Shown here in pieces: positions 8,321-15,222 of a stretch of DNA of 47,490 nt. The stretch covers positions 1 to 47,490 of the forward strand of contig JADFMM010000013.1 in the NCBI GenBank assembly GCA_022563885.1, read 5' to 3'. The notes under the pieces were generated by a model, which was not told where the DNA came from, did not search any database, and saw only the letters and a program-made list of their open reading frames with translations. Position numbers and translations under genes: made by a program. The number at the start of each line of letters is the position of its first letter. The stretch's first letter is position 1. Source of the DNA: Planctomycetota bacterium. GTDB taxonomy: Bacteria; Planctomycetota; Phycisphaerae; Sedimentisphaerales; Anaerobacaceae.

Positions 8321-8441
8321 CACACCGCCTCTGCTAATGCCGTGCAACATTCATTCTGACGGGTTCTCTCTTGTGGCAGTAGGCCACCTGCTGGCACGGC
8401 GAGACAACCCATCATAATGCCTGTTACGAAGCACGAGTGGC

Positions 8442-9014
8442 CTACACCAACTGCAAACACTCTGTAATCTTCCCTAGCAAGGTGTCAATGTCGAAGGGCT
8501 TTCTGATGAAGTCTTCAGCCCCGGACTTGAGCAATTGATCGATCTCTTCCTGCCTGATCACACCACTGACTATCACGATCTTGATGTCTTCAAACTGGGG
8601 ATCATTCTTGATGGTTTGACAGACGACGTTGCCATTGACATCCGGCAGCATGTAGTCCAGGAGGATCAGGTCCGGTCTGAATTGTTGGGTGGCGATCCCC
8701 GCTTCATATCCGCTCGATGCCGACCGCAACTCAAAACGACTGTCACGTGTCAAGACCTCGGTGATCAACTCCACGATCTCGACATCATCATCGACAACGA
8801 GCACCTTCTTCTTTCCCGACTCGAGATTGTCGAGGGGAATGTTGTTGTCCTTCATGAACTTGAGCAAGCTCACACGTGGAATCCGCCTAAATTTCGAACC
8901 CGGAACTCGGAATCCCTCTAAGCGGCCTGTGTCAAAACAACGAATGATGGTTTGCTGACTGACGCGACAGACTTCAGCTGCCTCTCCTGTGGTGAATAGA
9001 TCCTTCATTCTCAT
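8442..9014 (-). CDS. Response regulator with N-terminal excisionase-type HTH and C-terminal receiver
   Basis: Residues 8-55 form an HTH_17/MerR-like DNA-binding fold (TTGEAAEVCRVSQQTIIRCF, then a basic wing with FRVPGSKFRRIPR). Residues 70-190 are a full receiver: acidic pocket D75-D77 (VVDDD), phosphoacceptor D120 (LILLDYMLPD), S150 and K172 (FIRKPF) are present. The order HTH then receiver is the reverse of classical regulators. An ATG at 9008 is equally good by ribosome-binding site. It precedes the HDOD histidine kinase on the same strand and is probably phosphorylated by it. A good sigma-70 promoter and a hairpin leader lie just upstream. Confidence 0.87.
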   Translation of the reverse strand: MRMKDLFTTGEAAEVCRVSQQTIIRCFDTGRLEGFRVPGSKFRRIPRVSLLKFMKDNNIPLDNLESGKKKVLVVDDDVEIVELITEVLTRDSRFELRSASSGYEAGIATQQFRPDLILLDYMLPDVNGNVVCQTIKNDPQFEDIKIVIVSGVIRQEEIDQLLKSGAEDFIRKPFDIDTLLGKITECLQLV

Positions 9015-9048
9015 CCCTTCCTTCTTAAATTAGCCAACTCCTTTTGAC

Positions 9049-9072
9049 AAAAGGCAATCCATTTTGCCTTTT
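9049..9072 (-). promoter_or_regulatory. 9-bp perfect hairpin in the response-regulator leader
   Basis: AAAAGGCAA (9049-9057) and TTGCCTTTT (9064-9072) flank a 6-base loop immediately downstream of the sigma-70 promoter, so the stem would form at the 5' end of the transcript, or act as a dyad operator overlapping the start site. Its role (mRNA stabiliser, autoregulatory operator or attenuator) is not known. Confidence 0.5.
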
Positions 9073-9078
9073 CGAGGT

Positions 9079-9107
9079 AATTTAACGAAGAGGTGAGGAA
9101 GTGTCAA
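9079..9107 (-). promoter_or_regulatory. Sigma-70 promoter of the HTH-receiver gene
   Basis: Reading leftward, a perfect -35 TTGACA (9107-9102), an exact 17-bp spacer and -10 TAAATT (9084-9079) lie about 65 bp before the response-regulator start. The surrounding 9015-9334 gap is AT-richer than the genes and holds only this promoter and the leader hairpin, with no credible coding region. Confidence 0.6.
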
Positions 9108-9334
9108 GTACAAAAGAAAACGAAAACCTCGTTTGTTGAGCTGAAGATCCCCATTCTCTTCATCCCCCCGGTTGATCCCCTCTTGACAAGCAGGGACCCT
9201 CCACGGGCAGCATCGGAAAACGCCACCCTTGGCCTCCTCACTGGCTCTCGGGAATGAGAGGACTGCGTCAAGCTGCGAAAAGAATACGCACGGACCTCGG
9301 CCTAGCGCAGGTGAGGCCAACGGCAGGCCACGAT

Positions 9335-10156
9335 TTAGAAACTGTAACGAGCACCCACGGTGGCCCAGGCCTCGTTGTGTGGATTGACGCTCCTCTCCAT
9401 GCTGACCTGATAATTGAGAGAAGGGACCAGGACAACGCCATAGCCGAGATCAACGTCCGTCGTTGCCCCGATCACCGCGTGGGACCAGCCGTGGTCGACG
9501 TCTGCGTTGAAGGGACTGACGCCATCGTTGTAGACCAACTCAGAGTGTAACTTGAACATCTGTTCCGGCGTATCCGGGAGGGCGCCGGGAACGGCAAAGC
9601 TGTAATCGAGCATCAAGAAATGGAGAAAACCTGAGGCGTTGGACCCGACGCCGGACGATCCTGAAAAGGCGGGCCACATCCCCACGAGTGCATAGCTGGG
9701 GACAAGGTTTTTCATGCCGGTCAAGTTGGGCCAGGAAAGCATGCCATGCACCTCCTCTAGGTCCATCTGCTTCTTGTACAGCCCCGGGTAATTGTAGTGA
9801 ACCCACCCAATCCTATAGGCCGCGGCGAATATCTCCCCGCGAAACATGGAATCGGCATAGTAGACCGTAAAGTCCAGGCGCTCCTCGTTTGTGTGGCCAA
9901 TGCCCGTGGCCACGTGCCCCGCAAACGCCACCCCAACGCCGCTGCCCATGATATCGGTGAGTCCGGCCGTGACTTGCATCGCCGGGTCGTCGTCGTAAAC
10001 GTCAAACCCGCGCCAGATATACTTACTCTGATAAGTCACCTCGACAGACCCATGGACATCCATTCCGTATCCCAGCAACTCGCTGTCCTTGGACCCAGAC
10101 ATTCCGATTCCGGGACACAGCGACACGATGGCGACGCAAAACAGCATGTTTCTCAT
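9335..10156 (-). CDS. TorF-like (Gcw_chp) putative outer-membrane porin
   Basis: The 273-residue product begins with a short signal peptide (MRNMLFCVAIVSLCPGIGMS), then VEVTYQSKYIWRGFDVYDDDPAMQ, the N-terminal pattern of the TorF/Gcw_chp barrel family (usually VTLxSDYxxRGxSxxxxxPAxQ). Alternating hydrophobic strands continue to the end, which is WATVGARYSF; the terminal phenylalanine is typical of beta-barrels. The ATG at 10156 has GGGAG upstream and starts a real signal peptide, unlike the longer frame from 10270. It is monocistronic with its own promoter. Substrate unknown. The family assignment rests on the N-terminal motif. Confidence 0.6.
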   Translation of the reverse strand: MRNMLFCVAIVSLCPGIGMSGSKDSELLGYGMDVHGSVEVTYQSKYIWRGFDVYDDDPAMQVTAGLTDIMGSGVGVAFAGHVATGIGHTNEERLDFTVYYADSMFRGEIFAAAYRIGWVHYNYPGLYKKQMDLEEVHGMLSWPNLTGMKNLVPSYALVGMWPAFSGSSGVGSNASGFLHFLMLDYSFAVPGALPDTPEQMFKLHSELVYNDGVSPFNADVDHGWSHAVIGATTDVDLGYGVVLVPSLNYQVSMERSVNPHNEAWATVGARYSF

Positions 10157-10231
10157 TTCACTAGCTCCCCATGCGTTGAACAATCCAGGCTGGCTCCGAC
10201 AGTGGCGTGGTATAAAACGGCAACGGCTCCA

Positions 10232-10260
10232 TATATAATTGAATTGGCTGGACCTGTCAA
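10232..10260 (-). promoter_or_regulatory. Sigma-70 promoter of the TorF-like gene
   Basis: Reading leftward, TTGACA (10260-10255), 17 bp, then TATATA (10237-10232). The -35 is perfect and the spacing ideal. It would give a leader of about 70 bases before the ATG at 10156. Confidence 0.6.
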
Positions 10261-10338
10261 TGCACTTCAACCGCTTTTTGACGGCCCGCTACTGCACTGA
10301 ATTAGGACATCGCAGCAGCCCATCCCGCCGCCCTGTCG

Positions 10339-10400
10339 CCGACACGAGTGGGCCCGTGCATAGCAGCAAAGGCCTCGTCCGATAAGACCACTCGTGTCGG
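10339..10400. repeat. Perfect 13-bp inverted repeat with 36-base loop
   Basis: CCGACACGAGTGG (10339-10351) and its exact reverse complement (10388-10400) enclose 36 bases in the 429-bp gap between the divergent porin and purE genes. It is too long for a simple operator and lacks a T-tract. It could be a bidirectional insulator, a structured RNA or a remnant of a small repeat element. A weak -35/-10 pair for purE (TTGCAC-N17-TACAGT near 10474-10502) lies to its right. No coding region is seen in the gap. Confidence 0.55.
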
Positions 10401-10585
10401 TCCAGGCCAGGAACTTTCTCTTCTGTCCCTATCTACAAAGCGCCACATGATCTCGTGTGACGGCCTTATTGACTTGCACTCGGAATTGATGACGGGTACA
10501 GTGCTCGCTGCCAATTGCCCGATGCCGTCAGAGCGCACGGCATTGGCCATAGCAGGCGACCGAAGTCCAAGGGAGACCGAAGCAG

Positions 10586-11089
10586 ATGACGTCAGTGGCA
10601 ATCTTGATGGGCTCCGATAGCGACATGAGCACGATGACCCACTGCGTGGAGCAGTTGCGGGAGTTTGGCATTGATCCTGTCGTGCGCATCATTTCCGCCC
10701 ACCGGACACCCACCGTGGCGGACGATTTCGCCAAGTCGGCTGCCGACAAGGGCATACACGTGATCATCGCAGCAGCCGGCATGGCTGCCCATCTAGCCGG
10801 AGCCCTCGCCAGCAGGACAACGATTCCCATCATTGGCGTCCCCTTACCTTCTGGATTGGGTCTAGGCGGCATGGACGCGCTGCTGAGCACGGTGCAAATG
10901 CCTCCGGGTGTCCCGGTGGCAACCATGTCCCTAGGCAAAGCGGGCGCCAAGAATGCAGCAATCTTTGCGGTGCAAATCCTGGCTCTAGCGGATAAAGCGT
11001 TGGCCAAGAAACTTCGCCTGTTCAAAGCGCAACAACAGGAAGCCGTCATGAAGAAAGATGCCAGCCTCCAACAAATCACCTCGTCTTAG
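10586..11089 (+). CDS. purE: N5-carboxyaminoimidazole ribonucleotide mutase PurE
   Basis: The 167-residue class I PurE converts N5-CAIR to CAIR in purine synthesis. The substrate-phosphate motif MGSDSD is at residues 8-13, SAHRTP carries the catalytic histidine, and AAAGMAAHLAG and GVPLPSGLGLGGMDALLS complete the active site. The ATG at 10586 has GGGAG 10 bases upstream. Length is normal. It stands alone: no purK or other pur gene is within the window, unlike many bacteria where purE-purK are paired. Confidence 0.96.
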   Translation: MTSVAILMGSDSDMSTMTHCVEQLREFGIDPVVRIISAHRTPTVADDFAKSAADKGIHVIIAAAGMAAHLAGALASRTTIPIIGVPLPSGLGLGGMDALLSTVQMPPGVPVATMSLGKAGAKNAAIFAVQILALADKALAKKLRLFKAQQQEAVMKKDASLQQITSS

Positions 11090-11297
11090 GCTCCGTCTGC
11101 GACCCCACGCGCACTACACCGAAGGGTGTTATCAGTATCTTAAACGGGGATTGCCCGGCCCAAGTGACACTTCTTTTCAAAAGGGCGTAGTAAGGCATAC
11201 CTGTTGAGTGCGCTTCAGATTGTGAACACCTCCGACTCCCCTGCCCTCAGAGGCCAATTCTTCCCAAAGGATAAGCTGACACAATTTGTCAAACTTC

Positions 11298-11466
11298 GGC
11301 CTGGTTCACAAAAATGTGCATAAGGGTAGCAGTCCGTCTGGCCTGTTTTCGTGCTCAGCGAAGCGCTACTCGTCATCGTAACCGAGAGCGCCGAGAAGCC
11401 GATTACGAGTACGAGCACCAGTACGATTCCGACGTCGAGTCGTATAACCCGGAATTGAGCCAGGCC
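11298..11466 (-). mobile_element. Dispersed palindromic MITE-like element, copy A
   Basis: 169 bp bounded by 11-bp inverted repeats (GGCCTGGTTCA at 11298-11308; TGAGCCAGGCC at 11456-11466, 10 of 11 paired). Flanks CAAACTTC (11290-11297) and CAAATTTC (11467-11474) look like an 8-bp target duplication with one change. Read on the minus strand it aligns closely with copy B (24885-25047). The interior has TCGTNN-type repeats able to fold into a long hairpin. No transposase is encoded; the short open frames inside are repeats, not genes. The rest of the 11090-11649 gap holds no clear gene. Confidence 0.8.
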
Positions 11467-11522
11467 CAAATTTCTCTTCAGTGGCCATGAAAAATGTGCG
11501 TGGAAAGTGTAGAGATTTTTGA

Positions 11523-11551
11523 TTGCTGCAGCCGATCTATTTAACTATAGT
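11523..11551 (+). promoter_or_regulatory. Candidate promoter of the amidase-like gene
   Basis: TTGCTG (11523-11528), 17 bp, TATAGT (11546-11551). The -10 matches five of six bases, the -35 only three. It lies about 100 bp before the ATG at 11650. Confidence 0.33.
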
Positions 11552-11649
11552 GGCCGGCTCTGGCAGTGCAAAGGGATTCGATCGCCTGTCAGGCTGGGAA
11601 ACTATCTTGCATTGAAGCTCAGCGAAATAAGTATGTCAAGGACGGTACG

Positions 11650-12213
11650 ATGGCGAATCAACTACGGGTCTGGAAAGTCTTAATCGTATTATTGATCTCG
11701 ATGACAAGCGGTGCCATCCTCTTAATGTCACTGAGTGCGGGCCCGCTTTCGGCAGGTCCCTTCTGTCTTTCCAGTTACTACAGACTGGTTTCCGCAGACA
11801 CCGCCATTCATTCCAAAGCCACCCAGTCTCATGATCGATGGAAACGCATCGAAATCTTCTACAGCGAAACGCGAATGGGCGGAATTGAGTGGTTAGCGTC
11901 TATTAACGGATTCAAGGACGCCAAGGAGTTGGACTGCCACTTTGTGATCTGCAATGGGCATGGCGGCAAGGATGGCCAGATTCAGCCCACCGAAAAATGG
12001 CAAGAGCAGGCCTCTGTCCAGCCCCTGCGAAACTGGTATAGCGGAGAGGAGACGATTCGAGTCTGTGTGATCGCCTCGGGGGAATCGTGTCACCCCACCG
12101 ATTGCCAGATCAAACGGGTAGACTCCCTGGTCCAGGCCCTATCGCGGCGATTCGATGTCCCTCCCAACGGCATCCACTACCCAGGCGATATGAGCCGGGG
12201 CCCTTCGTATTAG
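11650..12213 (+). CDS. Membrane-anchored degenerate peptidoglycan-amidase-like protein
   Basis: The 187-residue protein starts with a signal anchor (VWKVLIVLLISMTSGAILLM), then a domain that follows the pattern of planctomycete N-acetylmuramoyl-L-alanine amidases: IEIFYSET where active enzymes have IxIHHSAT, CHFVICNGHGGKDGQIQPTEKW matching the HFVIGNG...DG...W block (shown here in part), VCVIASG...PTDCQIKRVDSLVQAL matching the C-terminal helix, and a final IHYPGDM where HRD is expected. Two metal-ligand histidines therefore seem lost, so it probably binds but does not cut peptidoglycan. The ATG at 11650 starts the membrane anchor. Monocistronic; it sits beside the flagellar region. Confidence 0.55.
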   Translation: MANQLRVWKVLIVLLISMTSGAILLMSLSAGPLSAGPFCLSSYYRLVSADTAIHSKATQSHDRWKRIEIFYSETRMGGIEWLASINGFKDAKELDCHFVICNGHGGKDGQIQPTEKWQEQASVQPLRNWYSGEETIRVCVIASGESCHPTDCQIKRVDSLVQALSRRFDVPPNGIHYPGDMSRGPSY

Positions 12214-12309
12214 GCGTCATCCTCAGGGGAGACCTGGGACCAGTTTAGTGCGGTTTAATGTAGAGGGGGTAATGCGGGCGACAAGGGTGGGGGTGGGGAA
12301 TTGGGATAA

Positions 12310-12579
12310 CTACAAACCGGCATCCAGCATATGCGTGGCGGCTTCTCTGATCCGAGCGGGACTGTCAAGCTCGCCTGCGGCAATCAACGCTTTGGCTCTT
12401 TCGACGGCGTTCCCTGTCGTTTCGGAGGCAACCAGCGCCTGTCCGATAAGATCGCCGAACGCCACTTGCACATCGACGTCCGGATCCAATTGCGGCATTG
12501 CCCGGAGGTCTTTCTCTCTCCTCGGAACCCGCTGTGCCAACGCCTCTTGTATCTGACTGGCCTGTATGTGCTTAATCAT
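12310..12579 (-). CDS. flgM: FlgM-like anti-sigma-28 factor (candidate)
   Basis: The 89-residue polar protein has a flexible first half and a C-terminal helical block (ERAKALIAAGELDSPARIREAA) that follows the FlgM sigma-28-binding pattern (RVAxIKxxIxxGxYxxxxxxIAxxLL, compared by eye). FlgM holds FliA inactive until the hook is complete and is then exported. The gene lies at the end of the operon encoding FliA, and has its own sigma-28-type promoter 35 bp upstream, the usual feedback arrangement for flgM. Similarity is weak, so the context carries much of the call. Confidence 0.55.
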   Translation of the reverse strand: MIKHIQASQIQEALAQRVPRREKDLRAMPQLDPDVDVQVAFGDLIGQALVASETTGNAVERAKALIAAGELDSPARIREAATHMLDAGL

Positions 12580-12614
12580 CGGTTTCTGATCCTATATCCA
12601 ATCTCTGTTATGTC

Positions 12615-12641
12615 TTATCGCGGATCTCCGAAAAAACGTTA
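12615..12641 (-). promoter_or_regulatory. Sigma-28 (FliA) promoter before flgM-like gene
   Basis: Reading leftward, TAACGTTT (12641-12634), exactly 11 bp, then CGCGATAA (12622-12615): 13 of 16 bases match TAAAGTTT-N11-GCCGATAA with perfect spacing. It sits in the intergenic gap between the upstream lipoprotein gene and the flgM-like start at 12579, leaving a leader of about 28 bases. Confidence 0.65.
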
Positions 12642-12666
12642 GGGCTTTTCGAAGATTGCCGGTCCC

Positions 12667-13341
12667 TCAGAGCGTCTCCCCGACTTCATAGGCAACGAAC
12701 TGAATAAACTTGCGGCCACTCACCACAACCAACTCCTCAGCGCCGGCAGCCTCACTTATACCCTTCTTCCGCGCCATATGCTTTCGGATCCTCGCACGGG
12801 TGCTTTCATCCGTACCATCCCAGACCTGTTCAACCGCCCAGAGGAGTTTGCCATCACGTAGATCAATGAGTCTCATGCGCAGACCCACCGTTGTATGGGG
12901 ATAGGGCTCGTAGTGTGTGAGGACGCCGGTCAACACGGCATCGCACCTTAAGGTGCGGCGCATCTCCATAAGGAGTTCAGGACTCCACACGCTTTCAACG
13001 TCCGATTGCAAGCTACGCCATACTGGCTCGTTCTTACCAACTTCGAACAGCCCGAATCGCTGTTTCTTCTGCAGGGCCACAAAGAGACCATCTGATAGGG
13101 CGGCAGGCATCTCCGGATAGCTGGAACGATTGTCAAATTCCACGAGTGCGACTCGCCCCAGTTTGCTCAAGTCCACATCTGGGTTGAGGTAGTAAGAACC
13201 TGCCATCGGGACGTAGACAGTCTGATTCCGGCACCCCAAGAGGATGAGGGCCAAGAGAAGGGCGAACGGCGCCCACCCGAGTGCACAGCAAGAAACTTTA
13301 GGCTCTGTCTGAAAATTCTCGTAGGTCCTGTCACGATACAT
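12667..13341 (-). CDS. Lipoprotein with CsgG/FlgT-like domain
   Basis: The 224-residue protein has a lipobox (ALLLALILLGC, Cys near residue 37) and a periplasmic domain with the CsgG/TolB-N style core: GRVALVEFDNRSSYPEMPAALSDGLF and FGLFEV, then RCDAVLTGVLTHYEPYP, and LRMRLIDLRDGKLLWAVEQVW (given in parts). Such domains occur in outer-membrane assembly proteins, including flagellar FlgT. The ATG at 13341 has AGGAG nine bases upstream; an ATG at 13350 would abut that site. The leader before the hydrophobic stretch is long, and part of it is encoded by a 16-bp match to a mobile-element end (13300-13315). Last but one in the flagellar operon. Confidence 0.6.
   Translation of the reverse strand: MYRDRTYENFQTEPKVSCCALGWAPFALLLALILLGCRNQTVYVPMAGSYYLNPDVDLSKLGRVALVEFDNRSSYPEMPAALSDGLFVALQKKQRFGLFEVGKNEPVWRSLQSDVESVWSPELLMEMRRTLRCDAVLTGVLTHYEPYPHTTVGLRMRLIDLRDGKLLWAVEQVWDGTDESTRARIRKHMARKKGISEAAGAEELVVVSGRKFIQFVAYEVGETL
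13300..13315. repeat. Solo copy of a MITE terminal repeat inside a coding region
   Basis: AGGCTCTGTCTGAAAA is identical, over 16 bases, to the right terminal repeat (read inward) of the element at 26973-27123. It encodes part of the N-terminal leader of the lipoprotein at 12667-13341. A shorter match, AGGCTCCGTCTG, overlaps the purE stop codon at about 11088. Confidence 0.55.
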
Positions 13342-13368
13342 GGGGGTCATCTCCTGAGCAAAGGTGGT

Positions 13369-13893
13369 TTACCGCGCGAGTGACATGGTGAGCGCTGCTT
13401 GATCCTCCGGCAGCTCCGCTTCCCCACCCAGCCCTTCCAAGATCTTTAGTAGGGCCTCTAACTGCGCGTTGTTCGCCTTTCTCATCTCGTGGCGAAACCC
13501 CAAGATGTCCTGTTTCCACAGGCTCAGCTCTCCCATCAGATCCATGAGAAGCTCATTCGAATTGGTCAACTCGGACTGCGCCTGCTTCAACTTCGCCCTC
13601 AGATCGGCGGCCTGCAACATGAGCTGTTCGTTTTCCTGGGTCAGTTCCTGGTTTATTTCGTGCAAATCCGCGGCCTTGGCCGTGAGTTGGGCATACTTGT
13701 CGGAAAGCTGCACAGCCGATTCAATGACCGTTCGTGTCCCCTCGTCATGCCGTTGGTCGAATCGTTGGGCCACCGAGTCCCTGTCGCCCCCGGTGACCAG
13801 GGCTGGATCCCGCGACCCCGTGCAACCGGTCAAGCAGGCAAACAGCGGTAGCATGCTACCGAGCCAATGTCCCTTGCATCCATGTCTTGTCAT
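13369..13893 (-). CDS. Coiled-coil lipoprotein
   Basis: The 174-residue product has a lipoprotein signal (LPLFACLTGCTGS, Cys near residue 24) and a long heptad-rich region (about residues 55-155: VIESAVQLSDKYAQLTAKAA and ELTQENEQLMLQAADLRAKL among others) that should form a coiled coil. The ATG at 13893 has AGGGAG seven bases upstream. It lies 36 bp after a small zinc-ribbon-like gene and 27 bp before the CsgG-like lipoprotein, so the two lipoproteins may act together in the periplasm. No known family recognised. Confidence 0.65.
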   Translation of the reverse strand: MTRHGCKGHWLGSMLPLFACLTGCTGSRDPALVTGGDRDSVAQRFDQRHDEGTRTVIESAVQLSDKYAQLTAKAADLHEINQELTQENEQLMLQAADLRAKLKQAQSELTNSNELLMDLMGELSLWKQDILGFRHEMRKANNAQLEALLKILEGLGGEAELPEDQAALTMSLAR

Positions 13894-13929
13894 GATACAC
13901 TCCCTTCTAGTTTTGTGCGACTGACAAGC

Positions 13930-14133
13930 TCAGTGGTCACAGCGTACATAGGTCTTCTGGCCGCAACCACATGTCACTTCCAAAATGGTAAAGTGAGAGT
14001 CACTTTCCACGACCCGTACACGATCCGGGACATCTTCAGGAGAACTTTGCTGCCCCTCACACCGAACCTTGGTCAAGTCCAGCACATAGGGGTCTTCTAG
14101 CTGTACTTCAGCACGTCTGATGATGTGCGCCAT
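13930..14133 (-). CDS. Small protein with cysteine knuckle, unknown function
   Basis: The 67-residue product (MAHIIRRAEVQLEDPYVLDL...) ends in VTCGCGQKTYVRCDH, a CxC...C arrangement that could bind zinc; a further Cys lies in KVRCEGQ. The ATG at 14133 has GGAG six bases upstream; the frame remains open to 14190 without a site. It sits between fliA and two lipoprotein genes in the flagellar operon. The function is unknown. Confidence 0.55.
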   Translation of the reverse strand: MAHIIRRAEVQLEDPYVLDLTKVRCEGQQSSPEDVPDRVRVVESDSHFTILEVTCGCGQKTYVRCDH

Positions 14134-14186
14134 TGCGTCTCCACATAGTGGGGCCTCTTCTGTCGAACTCGACTTGCAAGAGCCGG

Positions 14187-14405
14187 TCAAGCCCGAAAAT
14201 CCAGTCGGTGTGAGTTGTCCGGGTCGCCCTCAGTATCGCGACCCACATCGTCGGTCTCCTCTTTTGCGTTCTGCTGCTGTACTCCCGGTTCACGTTTCTG
14301 CTTGCCTTTCCGTCTTCGTTTTTTCCGTCGTTCAACATCTGACATGCTGCTCACGTTCTGAAGACCGCTGATTGGCGTAATGAGATTAAAGTCATTGCCG
14401 TCCAT
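14187..14405 (-). CDS. Small basic protein overlapping fliA, unknown function
   Basis: The 72-residue product has a very basic central stretch (RRKKRRRKGKQKREP) with an acidic, disordered tail. The ATG at 14405 has GGGAG eight bases upstream and overlaps the end of fliA by 14 bp, which suggests coupled translation. It could be a nucleic-acid-binding or regulatory peptide; nothing recognisable confirms this. A later in-frame Met is possible. Confidence 0.5.
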   Translation of the reverse strand: MDGNDFNLITPISGLQNVSSMSDVERRKKRRRKGKQKREPGVQQQNAKEETDDVGRDTEGDPDNSHRLDFRA

Positions 14406-15222
14406 CTTTCCACTCCCGTAATTTAGCTGACAAGTTGAACAAGGCACTTGCGTGCAACTGGCTGATGCGTGATTCCGTGATATTGAGTACGTCTGCAATC
14501 TGTTTCATGGTCAAGTGTTGCTGGTAATAGAGAACGATTATTTGCTTACGCTTCCCATCGAGTTCCGTAATCGCTTCGGAGAGCTTCTCGACCAACTCGG
14601 CCCGCTCCACTTGAGCTTCGGGTCCTCCCTGTTCGGGCGCCGCCAAGGATCCCAGCAGGGAGGGCACTTCCTCACCCTCTGTGCTGTCTAACGACACGAA
14701 ATGTTGAGCCCTGGCACTATCGTAGAGGCCCGCCAGTTCTTCGGTGGTGATGCCCAGCCTGTCAGCCAATTCCGCGTCGTTGGGCGCGGTTCCTCTCTCG
14801 GTCGCGATGCGTTGGCTCAGTGCCATGGCCTCTTTGACCTGGCGACTGAGACCCGACGGGAGCATCGAGGCGCTTCGCAGCTCGTCCAACATCGCACCCC
14901 TGACGCGAATGTAGGCATAGGTCTTGAACTGAGCCCCATGGGCGGCATCAAAATCTCGAGCCGCCTTGAGCAGGCCGATGGTTCCGGCCGAGACCATGTC
15001 TTCGAACGAAAGCGGCGGCTTCAAGTAGGTCGCCACCTTACGGGCGATGCTATTCACCATCGGCAGAAACTCGGTGATTTCCGCATCTGTCAATCTCGGC
15101 GACTGTTGCCGCCCATAGGTGCGCAATGCGACCGTCTTCAGGTGCATCGACGGCCCCGCTGCCGGCGAGGCCGTGTCATATGGACTTCCATGCGCCACGT
15201 TGTGATCAGTTTTCGTGGTCAC
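14392..15222 (-). CDS. fliA: Flagellar RNA polymerase sigma factor FliA (sigma-28)
   Basis: The 276-residue protein contains region 2 (FLPMVNSIARKVATYL; FEDMVSAGTIGLLKAARDFD; FKTYAYIRVRGAMLDELR), region 3 (GLSRQVKEAMALSQRIATER) and region 4 (LTMKQIADVLNITESRISQL), the full FliA/WhiG plan. It transcribes late flagellar genes and is inhibited by FlgM. The GTG at 15222 has GAGGG eight bases upstream and overlaps the preceding small gene by 17 bp. Encoded in the long operon under the sigma-54 promoter at 24716-24731; an flgM-like gene lies downstream. Confidence 0.95.
   Translation of the reverse strand: MTTKTDHNVAHGSPYDTASPAAGPSMHLKTVALRTYGRQQSPRLTDAEITEFLPMVNSIARKVATYLKPPLSFEDMVSAGTIGLLKAARDFDAAHGAQFKTYAYIRVRGAMLDELRSASMLPSGLSRQVKEAMALSQRIATERGTAPNDAELADRLGITTEELAGLYDSARAQHFVSLDSTEGEEVPSLLGSLAAPEQGGPEAQVERAELVEKLSEAITELDGKRKQIIVLYYQQHLTMKQIADVLNITESRISQLHASALFNLSAKLREWKDGRQ

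Noticed and set aside
9030-9320. 96-codon minus-strand frame upstream of the response regulator
   Set aside because: It contains the sigma-70 promoter and leader hairpin; composition unlike a real protein.
11215-11469. Open frame on the minus strand whose peptide (LDVGIVLVLVLVIGFSALS) resembles one at 24882-25064
   Set aside because: The similarity comes from the repeated mobile element copies A and B; the frames have no ribosome-binding site and do not start or stop alike.
12331-12642. 103-codon plus-strand frame opposite the flgM-like gene
   Set aside because: It competes with a minus-strand gene that has a sigma-28 promoter and operon context; the peptide looks like a shadow.
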